Source of the DNA: Plumapathes pennacea
Lineage: Eukaryota; Cnidaria; Anthozoa; Antipatharia; Myriopathidae
Length of the DNA: 64,000 nt
Assembly (NCBI GenBank): GCA_964036295.1
Contig: OZ038462.1
Span: 28,333,759-28,397,758, forward strand
Reading direction: 5' to 3'
Shown: positions 10,151 through 22,827 of the stretch, piece by piece
How positions within the stretch are numbered: position 1 is the first letter of the stretch
Layout of the letters: every line of letters starts with the position of its first letter
Position numbers and translations under genes: made by a program
Notes under the pieces: model-generated
Seen by the model: only the letters and a program-made list of their open reading frames with translations
The model's database searches: none
Told to the model about the DNA's origin: nothing

Positions 10151-12014
10151 TCACAGTCGAGACAGTGGCTTCAGTGTTTTGGTATGCGGGCTGCACTCAA
10201 AGAATAAGAACGCGCCATCACCCTTGCCAGTAGAAGGACGAACTTTCTTGCCCTTCTTCGGCTTGTCATTTTTTCTCAGACCCACGTACCAGTCACTATG
10301 CTGGTAGCTTTGAAGCATCCTAAAGCCGTGCTTGGAATCTTGGAGGCGAAACACTGCGTACAGATCAGGCTTCACCTGAGGAAAAATAGTAACCATGGTA
10401 ACCACAGAGAAAACACAGCTGCACCGCGCAAAGGTCGCCTAGGTTTGCGATTCAGTTACTGGCAGATGGTTCAAGGATTAATCGAACTGTCGGTTGTTTT
10501 TTTTTTTTTTTTCAGTCAAAAACCAATTGAAGCTACTAAAGCAGTTGCTAGGCTCAGTTCCCAGCTGCCAAGTCACTCAGAGCTATATTTCTTTATAACC
10601 ACCGCTTACGTGATGTCCCTGTCCCAGGGCTTCACCCCCAAGAGTGATAAACTCTAATTTTCTCCTTCGTTTCCTACAAATAATATTTTGCACAGTATGG
10701 AGATTTTAGCTTATAGCTTGCTCAGATGAAAGATAATTAAACCAACAATTCCCACTATATCACACATTTTCTTCTTGAAAGGTTGAAGAAATATGCATTT
10801 TTCAACCTGGGAGTGAAAGGGTTAACTTTTCGTTGATATATACTACATATCCTACGTTCATTTACACGAGCCTCATCAGACAGAAATGGATTTTAGTTTA
10901 ATGGTTTCTCCTTGAAAGGGTCACTTTACACATCGCTTTGCACAGGGGGCGGATTCAGGGGGGGGGGGTGGATTGGGTGGCTAGCCATCCCCCCTTGGGA
11001 GTAGCAAAAAATACAGAGTTATGAATATTATGACAGAAAATAAATTCAATCAATCTGTTAAGGTGTCTCAATATAAGTAATATTCCAGCTGTGCGTAAAA
11101 CAGAGTATATCGCGTTTGATAATAAGACTCTTTACTGTGGCCAAAATTGTCTCAAAATGCAGGAAATGTCATTTCAGAGACTATGAGCTTTCAAACATTT
11201 CCTTGGGAGCAAGCCCCCGGACCCCCGTGCAAAAATCTTGGATCCGCTCCTGTTTGCATGGCTAGTAGTTGAAGTCTTACCTGGGTGTACAGCTCCGACG
11301 TGCCGTTTTTCATGGCGAGGTACCTGCCGTTGGCGGTACTTTTTATTCGAACTAAGCAAGCCCCAACAGAGACCATCTCCATCTCCAGTCTTGCTGTAAA
11401 TAAAAAACAAACAAACAAAGAGTTAGGAATTTTGTTGAATAAAGTGATCAAAGTCACTTTGAAGTTCCTTTTTATCTTTTAACCTCAAGCTAGTGGCTGT
11501 AAAAACTAGCTTTTCCAGTAGAAAAACCGGATCGTATCAACCAAAATTAGTGAATAAAGGCAAGCTGAAAACTGTAGAGGATGACTTTGTTGGCGATTTC
11601 CAATAGTAGTTCATAAAACAGAGCCATTCAAGTTGAAAAGGTCTGAGTTTTGTCTTCTAACCTAGTATGGGTTAACTTGACGTCAGAATTCCTAATGAGC
11701 CTTGTTTCACCCACGATTATAGCAGGAGTGCCAAAATGTCATCAAAGTAGTTATCATTAAAATCAATCGTGCATCAGGTAAGTAGTTGACTTGTAGAACA
11801 CTTTGAGTGGATGTTTTGCCAATGAGTTCCATTGGTTTATATTTCGAATATGCTAATGACGTGACGTGCAACCAGGAATAATTTATTACGCAGAACCTAA
11901 AACTACGTTTTATACGCAACTATGTTATTTTCAAAACTTATATAATAAGTGATTAGCCTTTACTTTTTCTGCACCTGACGGCTGTTTCAATCACAAGGAG
12001 AACGAAGTAATATA

Positions 12015-12098
<84 letters not shown>

Positions 12099-15000
12099 TA
12101 TCTATATAATAATACGCTAAGCCACTTCCGTCCGTCCGCCCGTCTGTAACGCTCTTTCCCAGGCCTCTTCATCATAAAAAATACCAAGATGGCCGCCACA
12201 TCGAGTGAAACTTAGTATAAATATTGGCCTCGTATGCCGACCACAGTCCCTTTAGAAATCGGAAATGAGTTTAGCAAGTAGCTTTGCTGCTAGAAAAGTA
12301 GCAACAAACGGGGATACCGCCAGTTGCTAGTGAACAACAAACAATTGCGCACACCGATGACATGTTTTCATTGGGATGGACAGGAAAATTCAGCAGTAAG
12401 CAACTTTCACAGTCATGCGTAGTAGAATATAGCACTTTTTATTGCCCACAGAAACGAGTGTCTGTCGAGTAAATCTCTCTGCTGAACTTAGTTTTGTGTC
12501 TGTATAATTGCATTATAACCATAGAATAAGTTAAACACTCTACCCGCCAAGTTTTATTGTCTGTTTGCCCGCCAGAACACCTGCGCTTCGCAAAATGCGC
12601 ATGATTGTGAAAGTGGCTTATTAGCGGTTAGAGCAAAATATCAGCTGTGGCCTCGGGAACTATTTCTAACTTACTGAATGGAAATGCCACCACACGGCCA
12701 GAATTTCCGACTACGTCACAAATGAACATGAGCCGCTTGCTGGTAAAATCCGAGCCAACTCGCCCCCACAAACATACTCAGTTCTTGTTTACGAAGCAAA
12801 TTGAAAACATCCGAAAACCCAAGGAAATCATTTCCCGTTTAGCAATCGAAATATCAAATTGCACAGCTGTAGTTTGTTTACGCCGACCAAGGTGTTACTT
12901 TGGTTGTCGAGATTTGTTCTGATTGGTCGATAGTTCTTTTTGTTTATACCAAAGGGAAATACATACCGCTTCGTGAAAATAGATAGGGGATGCCCTTAGT
13001 CTGCTCGCAGCCGTTTTTGTGGGCGCAACATCTTTTGCCCCTCCCCCACAAACAATTTGTGGGGGAGGGGCAAAAGGTGTTGCGACCACAAAAGCGGCTG
13101 CGAGCAGACTAGGGATGCCCTTGGCATCCTAAAAAGAGATTTGTGCCAGGTGACCGGATGTCGGGCTGATGCTGCCGCATGTTCGAAAAACGGGGAGATT
13201 TTCATGTCGATCGATCGGCAATTCGTCGAGTGGTACGGTCGAGTGGTACACGCACTACATAGAAGTCTGTATTTTGACACTGGAAAATGCATTCAAGATG
13301 CTCGAAATGAACTTCAAAAAGGAAAATAAAGAAATAAAGAAAAGAAAAAGAAAAAATATCCAATTACCGTATTTTCGGGGGTTCCGCTAATTAACTTATA
13401 TTGCGCAAATTTCATAAAGATAATCAAATGCGAAGAAGCTAAAAGTTCCTAAGTACACGTCACACTATTAACATATTCGAAATATAAACCTTTTAACATA
13501 TTCGAAATATAAACCTTTTAACTCATAGGCGCGACACTCAAACTAAGAAATATTTTACTAGTCAATTATCTGCTTGATATAGAATCGATTATAAAGATAA
13601 CATTTTTGACATTACAGGCACTTTAACTTCATAAAAGAGGACCTGTACCGACCTGGCCTACTCGAGCAAAAGTGACATTTCGTTCGACTATATAATAAGC
13701 ATGGGGGGCAAGCTTGGGGCATGAGTTAAGACAAGCATATGCGCCCCCCCGGGGGGGGGGGGGGGGGGAATACTCCTCAAAGTTTTGGGTGGGAATGTGC
13801 CGCCCGGGACTGAAACCCCATTACCCTATTTCAGACCAAAATTTGCAATTTTCGACCCTATTTCAGACCAAATATCAAAATCTCCGACCCTATTCTAGAC
13901 CAAAAGCTTAAACTCGATATCCTATTTCAGACTAAAATGTTGAAAATGATACCCTTCTGGGAGGCACATACCTCATATATGGGAGTATCCCCCCCCCTCC
14001 CCTCCCCCTGCCCCGGGATATGCTATCACACATACACACACTCGCATACATAAGTACACACCACAATTAACGAAATTAAAATAATAGAGGCCTAGTATGA
14101 AAAAAACTTCATCTGATAGCAACTGCCAAAAACTGTCAAAACGAGGTGAAACTATTTAAAGGTGGGCTGAGAAATGGGCGGACAGATTGGCACTTCCTGG
14201 CAACACTTGAATATTGCACTCGAATATTGCTATGTGCTTTCAGCACGTATCCACCACACTTTTCGTTAGTTCCAAGGTCAGTTGCTGGCACGGACATATA
14301 CGATGTTTTTCAAGCAATTGGTAGAGAAATCAAACATTCTTTATTCTGAGTTAAACCCTTTACACCTAAGAGTGATCAACATCAAGTTTCTCTCTTTAGT
14401 TTCTCACCAGAGATATATCATATAATATGGAGACGCTGGCTTCTTGATTACTTACTCAGATGAAAGCTGATTGAATTATCAATTCTCACTACATCACTTA
14501 TACACTTTCCGTTTAAATGGTTGGGAAAATCTGCATTATAAAGCCGGGACTCCAAATCTCCCAAACCTGATACAGGTGGAAAGTTTGAGTTTGTACCAGC
14601 TTGAAAAGAATTATAGCACGCTCAGATACAGCTGGGTATTATGCCTAGCTGGCTCCATATCATCCCGTCAGTGTCTGTAAGGTATGATACAGCTATGAAC
14701 TATATCGTTCACCGCTATAAAAAGTTAAAAGGCTAAAAGTTTGCTCTACAAAGCCTTGATCATTCATGAACATGAAAAACAGTAGTCGAAAATATACCCT
14801 CTTTCGCAACTGAGTTACAAACAATTTACGCACTTATTCGTGAATTTGAACTTGTGCGAGACAATACGCGCAAGGTCAAGCTTTGACAGCTTCGTTCGTA
14901 CCGTTTTGTGAATGCAGTCACAGAGTAACTCGTGCATGCGAAATACGATCCTAATCAACGAAACCGTGTAAACAACGTTTTGCCACTGATTAATACAGCT

Positions 15001-15862
15001 AGTCCCCTTCAGCAACAGAAATAGTATCCGCTCTTTATCGAAGGTGCGGCGTATTAGACAGGTTCCTAATCAATAAAAATTGGTCAACTAGTAGCACCAA
15101 ATGGCGCGTTGTTTTTTCGAAAGCCACCTAACCGTTAAATAGTGATTGACATTTCCTGACAAAATGATTGGTCAAAAGAAAAACCCTTCGGACGCACAGT
15201 GAAAATAAATACAGTAAGTGACATTGAAGAATCGAAGTAGAGAGCGCTATTTCCCTGGTTTAGCATTCGATTAAAGACTGAATTCTGCTTGACAACTAAC
15301 GATCTAGTAATGCAAAGATCATTAATCTTGCTGAAACATTGCGTCCAAAAAACAAAACAAAACAAAAACGAAAAAAACAAAAAAAAAAAAAAAAAACTTT
15401 TATATATATACTTGGGATGATCTAATTACGCCAAAATCAGTGCGTTGCACCCTGTGGCTTCCAAACAACTTCCCACTTACTAGAACAACTTTAACATACG
15501 GACAATTTCGTCAGAAAATTCCGTAATGGTTGTAGTATCTACAGTCCCGAATTTCTAAAACCACAAGTTCGTGAACAAAACAAGAGAATGAGCAACTTAC
15601 TCTTGTTGACCGAACCTCCCACTCCTTCAGAGGTAATTTGAAGAAACATGGCGTATCGCGGGTAATACAAGCAAAGTGGATGGCTGAAACTCGGTGGAAA
15701 AGACGGCGTACTGCTTGAACAGTTTTCCTGTGCATTTAAACCGGTTTTTCTTTGACCTGCAACCGCGGGTTGGTGCTGCTTGGTTCGTAGTTGAACGGAC
15801 GGAGACCCCCCACAGAGCATCACCAGTGTACACACAGCCAACGGAAAGAACACGCATTGCAT
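10151..15862 (-). CDS. Secreted fibroblast growth factor family ligand
   Basis: Three coding exons: 15601-15862, 11281-11393, 10151-10375. Junctions are phase 1 (AACAAGA|GTAAGT to TTTACAG|CAAGA) and phase 0 (CAG|GTAAGA to CCTCAG|GTGAAG), giving 199 codons plus stop. The start MQCVFFPLAVCTLVML is a good signal peptide. The FGF beta-trefoil core runs from about residue 68: YYPRYAMFLQITSEG; then VGACLVRIKS with NGRYLAMKNG (the family's 'NRYLAMK' motif); then DWYVGLRKNDKPKKGKK and GDGAFLFF, matching the 'WYVALKRNG..K.G' heparin-binding loop and 'AILFLP' of FGFs. The three-exon layout is the classical FGF one. Two places diverge: the usual Cys-x-Phe-x-Glu of exon 3 reads YAVFRLQD, and exon 2 ends in NGTSELYTQ. 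Known role of the family: paracrine ligands for FGFR tyrosine kinases with heparan sulphate. The subfamily cannot be set by eye. A 5' untranslated exon upstream is possible. Confidence 0.93.
10630..10825. mobile_element. TTAA MITE copy in FGF intron 2
   Basis: Member of the 8012-8222 family. The right end GGGAGTGAAAGGG is followed by TTAA (10822-10825); the left end is diverged (ACCCCCAAGAGTGATAAAC). Confidence 0.75.
10943..11252. mobile_element. hAT-type MITE with CAGGGGGCGGATTCA ends
   Basis: CAGGGGGCGGATTCAGG at the left pairs with TTGGATCCGCTCCTG at the right. TTTGCA flanks both ends, consistent with an eroded 8-bp hAT duplication. It ends 28 bp from the FGF exon 2 donor. A related element is at 41583-41762. 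Confidence 0.65.
12018..12097. repeat. (AAT)n microsatellite
   Basis: About 26 AAT/TAA units in FGF intron 1. It is followed at 12101 by CTATATAATAATACGCTAAG, which resembles a Helitron 5' terminus. Confidence 0.95.
12997..13111. mobile_element. 115-bp fold-back MITE with a perfect 10-bp target duplication
   Basis: Ends TAGTCTGCTCGCAGCCG and CGGCTGCGAGCAGACTA form an almost uninterrupted palindrome. GGGATGCCCT is repeated exactly on both sides (12987-12996, 13112-13121). A 9-11-bp duplication points to Mutator-type mobilisation. The perfect duplication suggests recent insertion. Confidence 0.85.
13740..14010. repeat. Poly-C/G-ended dispersed repeat, copy 2
   Basis: G run at 13748-13768, then 'TACTCCTCAAAGTTTTGGG', five tandem variants of CCCTATTTCAGACCAAAA, then 'TATATGGGAGTATCCCCCCC'. 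Closely related to 17886-18206. Lies in FGF intron 1. Confidence 0.8.
14353..14550. mobile_element. TTAA MITE copy in FGF intron 1
   Basis: TTAAACCCTTTACACC left end and interior 'CACCAGAGATATATCATATAA' as in 8012-8222; the right end is decayed. Confidence 0.65.
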
Positions 15863-17885
15863 ACTTGTCGAACGTGGAACAAACATGTTGTTCAAGAGCC
15901 AGCGACTGTGGAATGAATGAAGTAAATTGCTAGGCAATTCTGGTTTTTGTAGAGTTTCTCTGCAGCCAATATCGGGGAGAATGAGCGATGATTTAGTTGA
16001 TATTAAGCTAATGTAGCTACGTGATTCAGGCACAAAGGAGGTAGAGTTTTCAAGAAACTGATTCACTGCACAAGACAATAAGTTATTAGCTTACAATTCC
16101 ATCAAACTTACCAAATTTCAGGAACGAGAGGCAGTACTGACAAAGTACGAGGAGTTTTGCTTCGTGTGTGACCTCAAAGTCCGTTTCCTGCGAAGAGAAA
16201 ATAAAATCTCGTTGACACATACTCTTGAATCGGTGACGAGGTGTAAATGTTATAACAGGGAAGAGAAATATTCATCGATGCATCACCTTCACAGCTCCAG
16301 GCTTACAATTACATAGTCCTCGAAGAAAGCGAAGACCGTTATGTCCACTAGCACAGAAGTTCTGCTTTTTTAACGAGCGCAACCGACTTGGTGGGCCCAT
16401 TGGTTTCCCTCCTCTGCGGGTGAAACCTCCGCTTTATTCAGCGATTTCCGTTTCATTGTTCGTTGCCCCTGAGATTGGAAGATGTTTCCTGCATCAAAAA
16501 GCACAAGCGTTTATATCCTGTTGAGAGACATTAATCAATCAACCATTCAACTTGAAGTAAATCGTTAGCAATCTAATTGAAGCTGCATTCGTTGTTTGAA
16601 TGGAAAAGCACGCCCAACAAACCACAGATTGTATATCAACGAAAAAAATAATCAAAAGGCGGAGCCGCCTATTCAAGGAAGGCTCAAAACAACACGAAAA
16701 ACGAACAAGATACCCCATGAGACCGCACCAAACAATTGAGCTGCTAATACGACGGGGGCGGGACACGTTAGCACAAGCACGTTTCATGCCAAATCGTTTC
16801 TATTATCTCGCGTGGGAAGTTAAGAAGATATTTACATGAATTTCAAAGGATTGTTGTATTTTCATGTGAATTAAGAAGTTTAGAACAAAGAAATTTTACG
16901 CAAAATAAGTCACGCAGTCAACATAGATTTCCGTCAAAGACCGCGTGCAAAGATAACCCCCCTTCTTAGTCGTGAATTTACTTGCGTTCTTGTTTTCCTT
17001 CGCCCGCAGGCTTCAGCTAGCAGAATAATTAAGTAGCAGTTACAACAAAGGTCATTCAAGTGTTTTGATCTTGAAGGCGCCAGGCGATTCAGCTCAAAAT
17101 ATCTTTACACTTTTTCTTTGCTTTGATAGAGATTCAAATTAGGAAACAATTAGCTGATTTTTATCAGGCTGCGCTGAAGAACAGCATTCCTCGGTTTCCA
17201 CGGTGTTTGCGTTCTTTGTACGTCCAAAACGTGACTACAGCCATTTCAGCATTGCTGAACAGGAATCTGATTGATCTCTCACGACTAAGCCAAGTTATTT
17301 GTCCCATGCTTGACTAATCCTCGGTCACAGGAAACTGACTGACTGAAGCAGTTGTATGTGTAGCTGATTTTCTTTAGTTTTAAGGCTTCAGGCAATTTCC
17401 GCATGGCTACGCTGACCTCTAAAACACTCCTGTTTGGAAGAAAATTGAACAGGCAGAGTAAAAACAAAACAAAAAACAAACACACACACACACAAAAAAA
17501 CACGATTTTTAACGAGTACAGATGCCGTATAACTACCCTACCTACGGCAATTTACGCTCGTTTGATATGATTTTTGACCACGAAAACCATTAGTGTGTTT
17601 AAATTAATGCGCTTATCTTACTGACAAAGGAAAACAATTTCGAGGAAACGCATTTTCCTACACATGTAGCCATTGCTTTGTAATACATAATATTTTTGGC
17701 TGACTTGGGGGTTTCCACTAGGATTGAATGGGACTGTAAACTAAATGTGTTGTGTTTACAATTGCCGGAGTTTGTTCAAAACACTCTGACGATGATGATA
17801 ATTATGATGATGGTAGAGACAAAACTTAGCCGAAAGTTTCCGAAAGAAGGTGCGGAGAAAAAAGCGAACGCCAGAGTTGACGACC

Positions 17886-18206
17886 GAGGGGGGGGGGTAC
17901 TCCTCAAAATTTTGGGCGGGAGTGTGCCGCCCGGGACTGAAAACCCTTACCCTATTTCAGACCAAAATTTGCGATTTTCGACCCTATTTCAGACCAAAAC
18001 TTGCAATTTTCGACCCTATTTCAGACCAAAATGTGCAATTTTCGACCCTATTTCAGACCAAATATCAAAATCTCCGACCCTATTTCAGACTTAAATGCTA
18101 AAATCGATACCCTATTTCAGACTAAAATGCTGAAAATGATACCCTTTGGGGCGGCACATACCTATATGGCTCATATATGGGAGTACCACCCCCCCCCCCC
18201 CCCCCG
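17886..18206. repeat. Poly-C/G-ended dispersed repeat, copy 3
   Basis: G run, 'TACTCCTCAAAATTTTGGGC', 'GTGCCGCCCGGGACTGAAA', six tandem variants of the 28-35-bp CCCTATTTCAGAC unit, 'CATATATGGGAGTACC', then a C run. Intergenic. Confidence 0.85.
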
Positions 18207-18356
18207 GGGTTGACGACAAGGAAAGATTGAGTTGAAGCACAAATGTCTTTGCGCATGGAAAATTAAACTCGAAAATCAACTTGCAAATCTTAATCTGCAA
18301 TCGACCTTCATATTAAAGGAAAGACTCTTAAGCTTCTTAGCATTCCAGTTTATAGC

Positions 18357-18862
18357 AAAAAAGTTGCCCCGGGGACCCGAGTCACCCTCCTCCCCGAGTC
18401 AAGTTTACTGAGTGTTTACATGGGAAAAAAGATTGTCCCGGGTAAACCGGGTCAAAGCTGGCCCTCTCGGTTTGGAGAATGAGAAGAATTTTTAAAACTC
18501 AGTTTATAAAGCCCACGGATGACAGACCGAAGAAAAATCGTCATATCGTTAATTTCTATACTCTTGTGTTTTCGATTATGCCGAAATTCTGTTTTTAACA
18601 GCGTTCCGTAAACGCGAGTTGTCGCCGCTCCCCCCCCCCCCCCCCCCCCGAGCCAAAGTGTTTACATGGCGAAAAGTTTTTCCGCCACCCAGGGTCACCC
18701 TATCTTATCAGTCAAGTGTCCCTGCTCCCTGTCACCCTGTTCCCCGAGACAAGTTTTTTCCTGTAAACGTTCGCTTCGATCTATAAAGAAATGAATGAAT
18801 AGTTGGCGCGCCCAGGTGACTCGGGGAGGAGGGTAACTCGGGTCCCCGGGCCAACTTTTTCT
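18357..18862. mobile_element. ~500-bp MITE with CCCCGGGGACCCGAGT ends
   Basis: Left AAAAAGTTGCCCCGGGGACC and right GGTCCCCGGGCCAACTTTTT pair over about 45 bp (through CACCCTCCTCCCCGAGTC). The interior repeats 'GTGTTTACATGG' and contains an 18-C run near 18630. Non-coding. Confidence 0.75.
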
Positions 18863-20744
18863 CATATAAACAGGGTCTAAGACAATTATTTTCACTAAAC
18901 ATGAATAGAAGTTTCATCTTTGGTATGCAGTAAAACGCCGTCACTAACAAAGATAATGTCGTGTTTTGTTTTCCTGAGTGTTCATGAAACTGACGTGCTT
19001 GGCGCATTTGATTGCTAACTAAAAAAACTTGGTTGTTTTGACCGTGTAGTTTGTCTATTATATTAAATACGTAAAACTAATTGCCTGTCATGTTCCTGGG
19101 GGTCATGCGTGGGAATTTAACCATCTCCCGTGCCGTGTAAACAGTTCCAACGCAAAGTAATTGTACAGTGTACAGATAAAACTACTGGATTCCGTCGGAT
19201 CCTACAAGAAAGCTAAATTTAGTTTGGGTTTATTTACGTCAAACGATTCGAAATAAATCACACAAAAGAACACTGCGGTTTTTTTTATGGCCCCTAGTCA
19301 AGTAGGTCTTGAAGGAAACATGTTTTTCTTGTTCGTTCAAGATGTCAGGTTGATAATTTGCCTTTCTAAAAGCTTAGCTGAAGAGAGCCGTGGACACATA
19401 ATGATGACCATAACTGTTCTTCTATATTCGACCAGAGATGTAACAGAACAGGCAATTGTTGTAGAATAGTTAAAAAAAGTGTATATGTTTGTTTCAGTTT
19501 TATCTATGCGACCAACAAAATAAAGCGTGTTATTATCAGTAACTGAATTATTTTTCTTACAACAACTTCGTTCAGATATATACCCGTCTAGCTATGGAAA
19601 TGTTTTTGCTTTTCAGTGAAATAAAGGTGTTAGCACTGACTGATCGTAACAATATCGTCATGAACCTATTGTGAAGATCTAACGTTTGTTATTGGCAATG
19701 AGACAATTTTACAACTAAATATTATTTTGGCTAAGGGCGTGTTCGCATCAAAATGGGTAGCTAATTTTGATAACGAGTTCTGACGAATTTTGATGACGAA
19801 TTATTTGAAGTTTGGTAGCGACTAAGAAAATATTCGTCGGTGACAAAGTCCTGTTCACACTTAAAAAGATTGTATAACTTTATCTTCTTTAAATTTAACA
19901 AGTGTGCACAGCGCGCCTAAGAAAGAATGACATATTAAACAAAGAAAAAATGCGATCCTTTTACGCGAGGCATATCCGGCAGTATACCGATCTACGGACC
20001 CTAAATATCGTTTAAAAAATATAAATAAATAAAAAAAAAAGGGAAAGATCAACTAAATATTGAAATTTGAAAGCCTAAATTTTCGAAAAACTTCATGACA
20101 AGCCTGTTTACTTTCGGTAATTACTACATAGGCTTCCGTAGTTTTGAACTAGGAACATCGCTGGGCCTAATAGCAGTCCTGACCTCCGAAAAAAGATGGC
20201 CGTGCATGGGAGGTGCAGTTTTAAGGTGGCGAGAAAACAACAAAGAAACTGAGCCGCTAATTCGCCGGTAGCTCCGTTAAATGAAAAGTAGTTCCCAGGG
20301 CTCCACTGTCGCCTGAAGTAGGTCACATGCTTGTGACGTCACAAATCTCGAGCAGCATCGAAACCAATATATCTTGGTCACGTAGCACGTATACTAAAGA
20401 GTGTTCATATACCTAATGATTGACGTGTGTCGTTCTACTGTGAAGTGTCAAGTTACGCCGTCACATCGTTATTGTCACTCAATTTTCGATGCTGTTGAGC
20501 ATCCGGTGGCACTTCTCGTTAACGAGTCGTTAATAGATTCTGCTGTTCTAGTTTGTTCCGGTGGTATAAATTGGGACTCATTGTCGAATTCCTTTCAGAC
20601 TAAATGCTCGTGGTTGAATGGGTTTGTTTGTTTTGTTTGTACTTTGTGTGCGTACGTGTAAGAGCGAAGAGAGAGCGAGCGAGACACACAAAGACAGAGG
20701 AAGAAAGACAGAAAACCAAATTCATAGAGACGAGTGCAAAAATG

Positions 20745-20925
20745 TGGTCGAGGGGAGGGGGGGGGGGGGGGAGGAAAAGATCTTCGAGAGATGGCCCTGT
20801 TTAAGACACGAAAATGTAAAATTGTATACCCTGTTTAAGACAGAATCGCGCGGAACGTCTCTATATAGGAAATATATGGGAGTAACCTCCCCCCCCCCCC
20901 CCCCCCCCCCCCCTCCCTCTCCCCC
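20745..20925. repeat. Poly-C/G-ended dispersed repeat, copy 4
   Basis: G run at 20755-20772, two CCCTGTTTAAGACA units, 'ATATATGGGAGTAACC' and a ~30-base C run. A short variant of the same family. Confidence 0.7.
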
Positions 20926-22329
20926 CTGCCGGCGAAGTTTAATTCAAACGCATTTTAACTCGAGTAGGCCAGAAAAGGAAAGGCCAAAGAGAGCGAAGTT
21001 CAGTTCAAACGCATTTTAACTCGAGTGGGCCAGGACGGGAATGGCTGTATTCGCAGGCTACGCTTTTGATTGGTTCCCGAACTACAGAAGCACGAGGTTG
21101 ACATGCGGGACGGGCGTGACGGTCACACAACACACAAACTCAGTCGCTCAAATTTCAGCTTCACTTCGAACCGAACCGGTATACAGTCTATTCCTGGTTT
21201 GGTTTGCATGAGCATCGCCACTTCTCGAATCGGTAAATGACCGCTTTTATACCAAAGACTAATTCGTCTCGCATATAACAAGAAAATAGGACAGACAAAA
21301 TTTCTACTTCTACAGAGCTGGGGGGAGTTGCAAAAGAAACACTATGCGGCGTGACGGAAAGACTGGTGTAAACAGCAACAGTAATGGTAATAAAAAATAC
21401 AATTATAAGATAACTAAAACATATATAGAATGATTATATGCTCAAGGGCAATGCTAAAACGCTAAAATTGCAAAATGCGAAAGTACAAGGGCAAATAAGA
21501 AATATACTAATGGTTTACCATCATTTCACATGTGTATGCTAATTTTTTGATTTCACAATGTATTCTTCTGCGTCTGTTAGGTGCGCCTTCACGAATACAG
21601 TCATGATTAAGTGGTATCTGGTATCAGTCATGGAGTAAGTAGTGGTAAAGCCATCAAAATATGAGCGGCAAAAGACCGTATGGTGTCAAATCATGCAGTG
21701 TGCTTCTTTGTGTCTTGAAATAACCATCTCAGCTTGTTAATACCTGCTTCAGTGGTGTGACCATAGCGGAGCCGTCAGAGTGAGTCAGTCTCCATTTGCG
21801 TTAAAAGTGCACTCTCGCCTGCTCTAGAGCTGCTTCATTCGACCTCAGCCGTTGACTCACGTCGCCATCTTGTAGTTGTATCCCGGGGTTTTTTGCGCGT
21901 GTTACCCAAAAGTAGGGCGCGCGGAGAATGGGGCGAGAATTACTGTTGCCTGGCGTTTATTAGGCATTGCGCAAAAACTGCACAAAATATTGCTATAGTT
22001 TAAAACGAGATCGCTTTAATTAACTAGACAGAAAGACACTGAAGACCTAACACATTTATGAATGCGCCAATGTATATTTTGACAAGTCTACCTTTATATT
22101 TCCTGATTCGGTTATACATCCTGTGCTGTTACTGTGTCTGACACGAGTGTTCTATTTTATTTTTTGAATCACTTTTAATATTTATTCCGTGTAACGGAGA
22201 TTTTGTATAACGATATTGTATATCGCTTCCATGAGCATCTTGTAATTTAAGTTGATGTGTATGATTATTCAGATTTGAAGTATCCATAAAGCGGTTTCCA
22301 GATCAGTGACTTTTGTGAAAGCAAAACAA

Positions 22330-22565
22330 TTACAGCGCCAATAACAAAGGCAATAAGAAATACTTTCAGCCAATCAGAAGCCACAGTAATTTGCAATCAG
22401 CAGTGCGATGTAAAGCCATCGCCACTGGCTTGCTTTGCAGTCGGGTATTGCTTTTGTTGTTGGTTGGCTGAGAATGCAGCCAAACTTGTTTGAACAAAAG
22501 CGTAGCAAAAACAGTCCCAAAGCAATCACACGATTAATTTCATCCGAAAACCACCCTATATCGAC
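22330..22565. repeat. Dispersed CCAAT-rich repeat ('TCATCCGAAAACC' family), copy 1
   Basis: Contains 'CCAATCAGAAGCCACAGTAA', 'TTGGTTGGCTGAGAATG', 'AAAGCAATCACACGATTA' and 'TCATCCGAAAACCACCCTA'. Related copies: 25235-25460, 34280-34620 (reverse), 44345-44940 (interrupted), 55975-56315 and 63700-63810. Ends of the form TAGGGCCGTTTTCGTATGAC suggest a MITE. Confidence 0.65.
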
Positions 22566-22827
22566 GTATTGATGTTGATACATTGACTTTTGAGACACTA
22601 AAGGGTTTGAGGAATGTTCACCCTTTACTTCTGAGCTCACAATTCAAATTACTCCAACTGATAATCCAATCAGCTTTCGTCTAAGCGGGCTATCAAATGC
22701 CAACTTCTCCACACTGGCGAGAGACTGAAGGAGAATATCGAGCTGTCCACCTCAGGTTTTGTTATGTAAATACTACAGTTAAGCGTGAGGAGACTGGGAC
22801 GACCAGACCCCTGGACGGGCTTACAGC

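Larger units (their letters stand above)
15863..22827. other. Intergenic region between FGF and N4BP2
   Basis: No exon with recognisable homology was found on either strand over ~7 kb, apart from possible untranslated FGF sequence near 15863-16200. It holds poly-C repeats (17886-18206, 20745-20925), a GC-rich-ended MITE (18357-18862), a ~62-bp duplication at 20937-21036 ('TTCAAACGCATTTTAACTCG' twice) and a CCAAT-containing repeat at 22330-22565. Regulatory elements for FGF would be expected here, but I cannot point to any. Confidence 0.55.
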
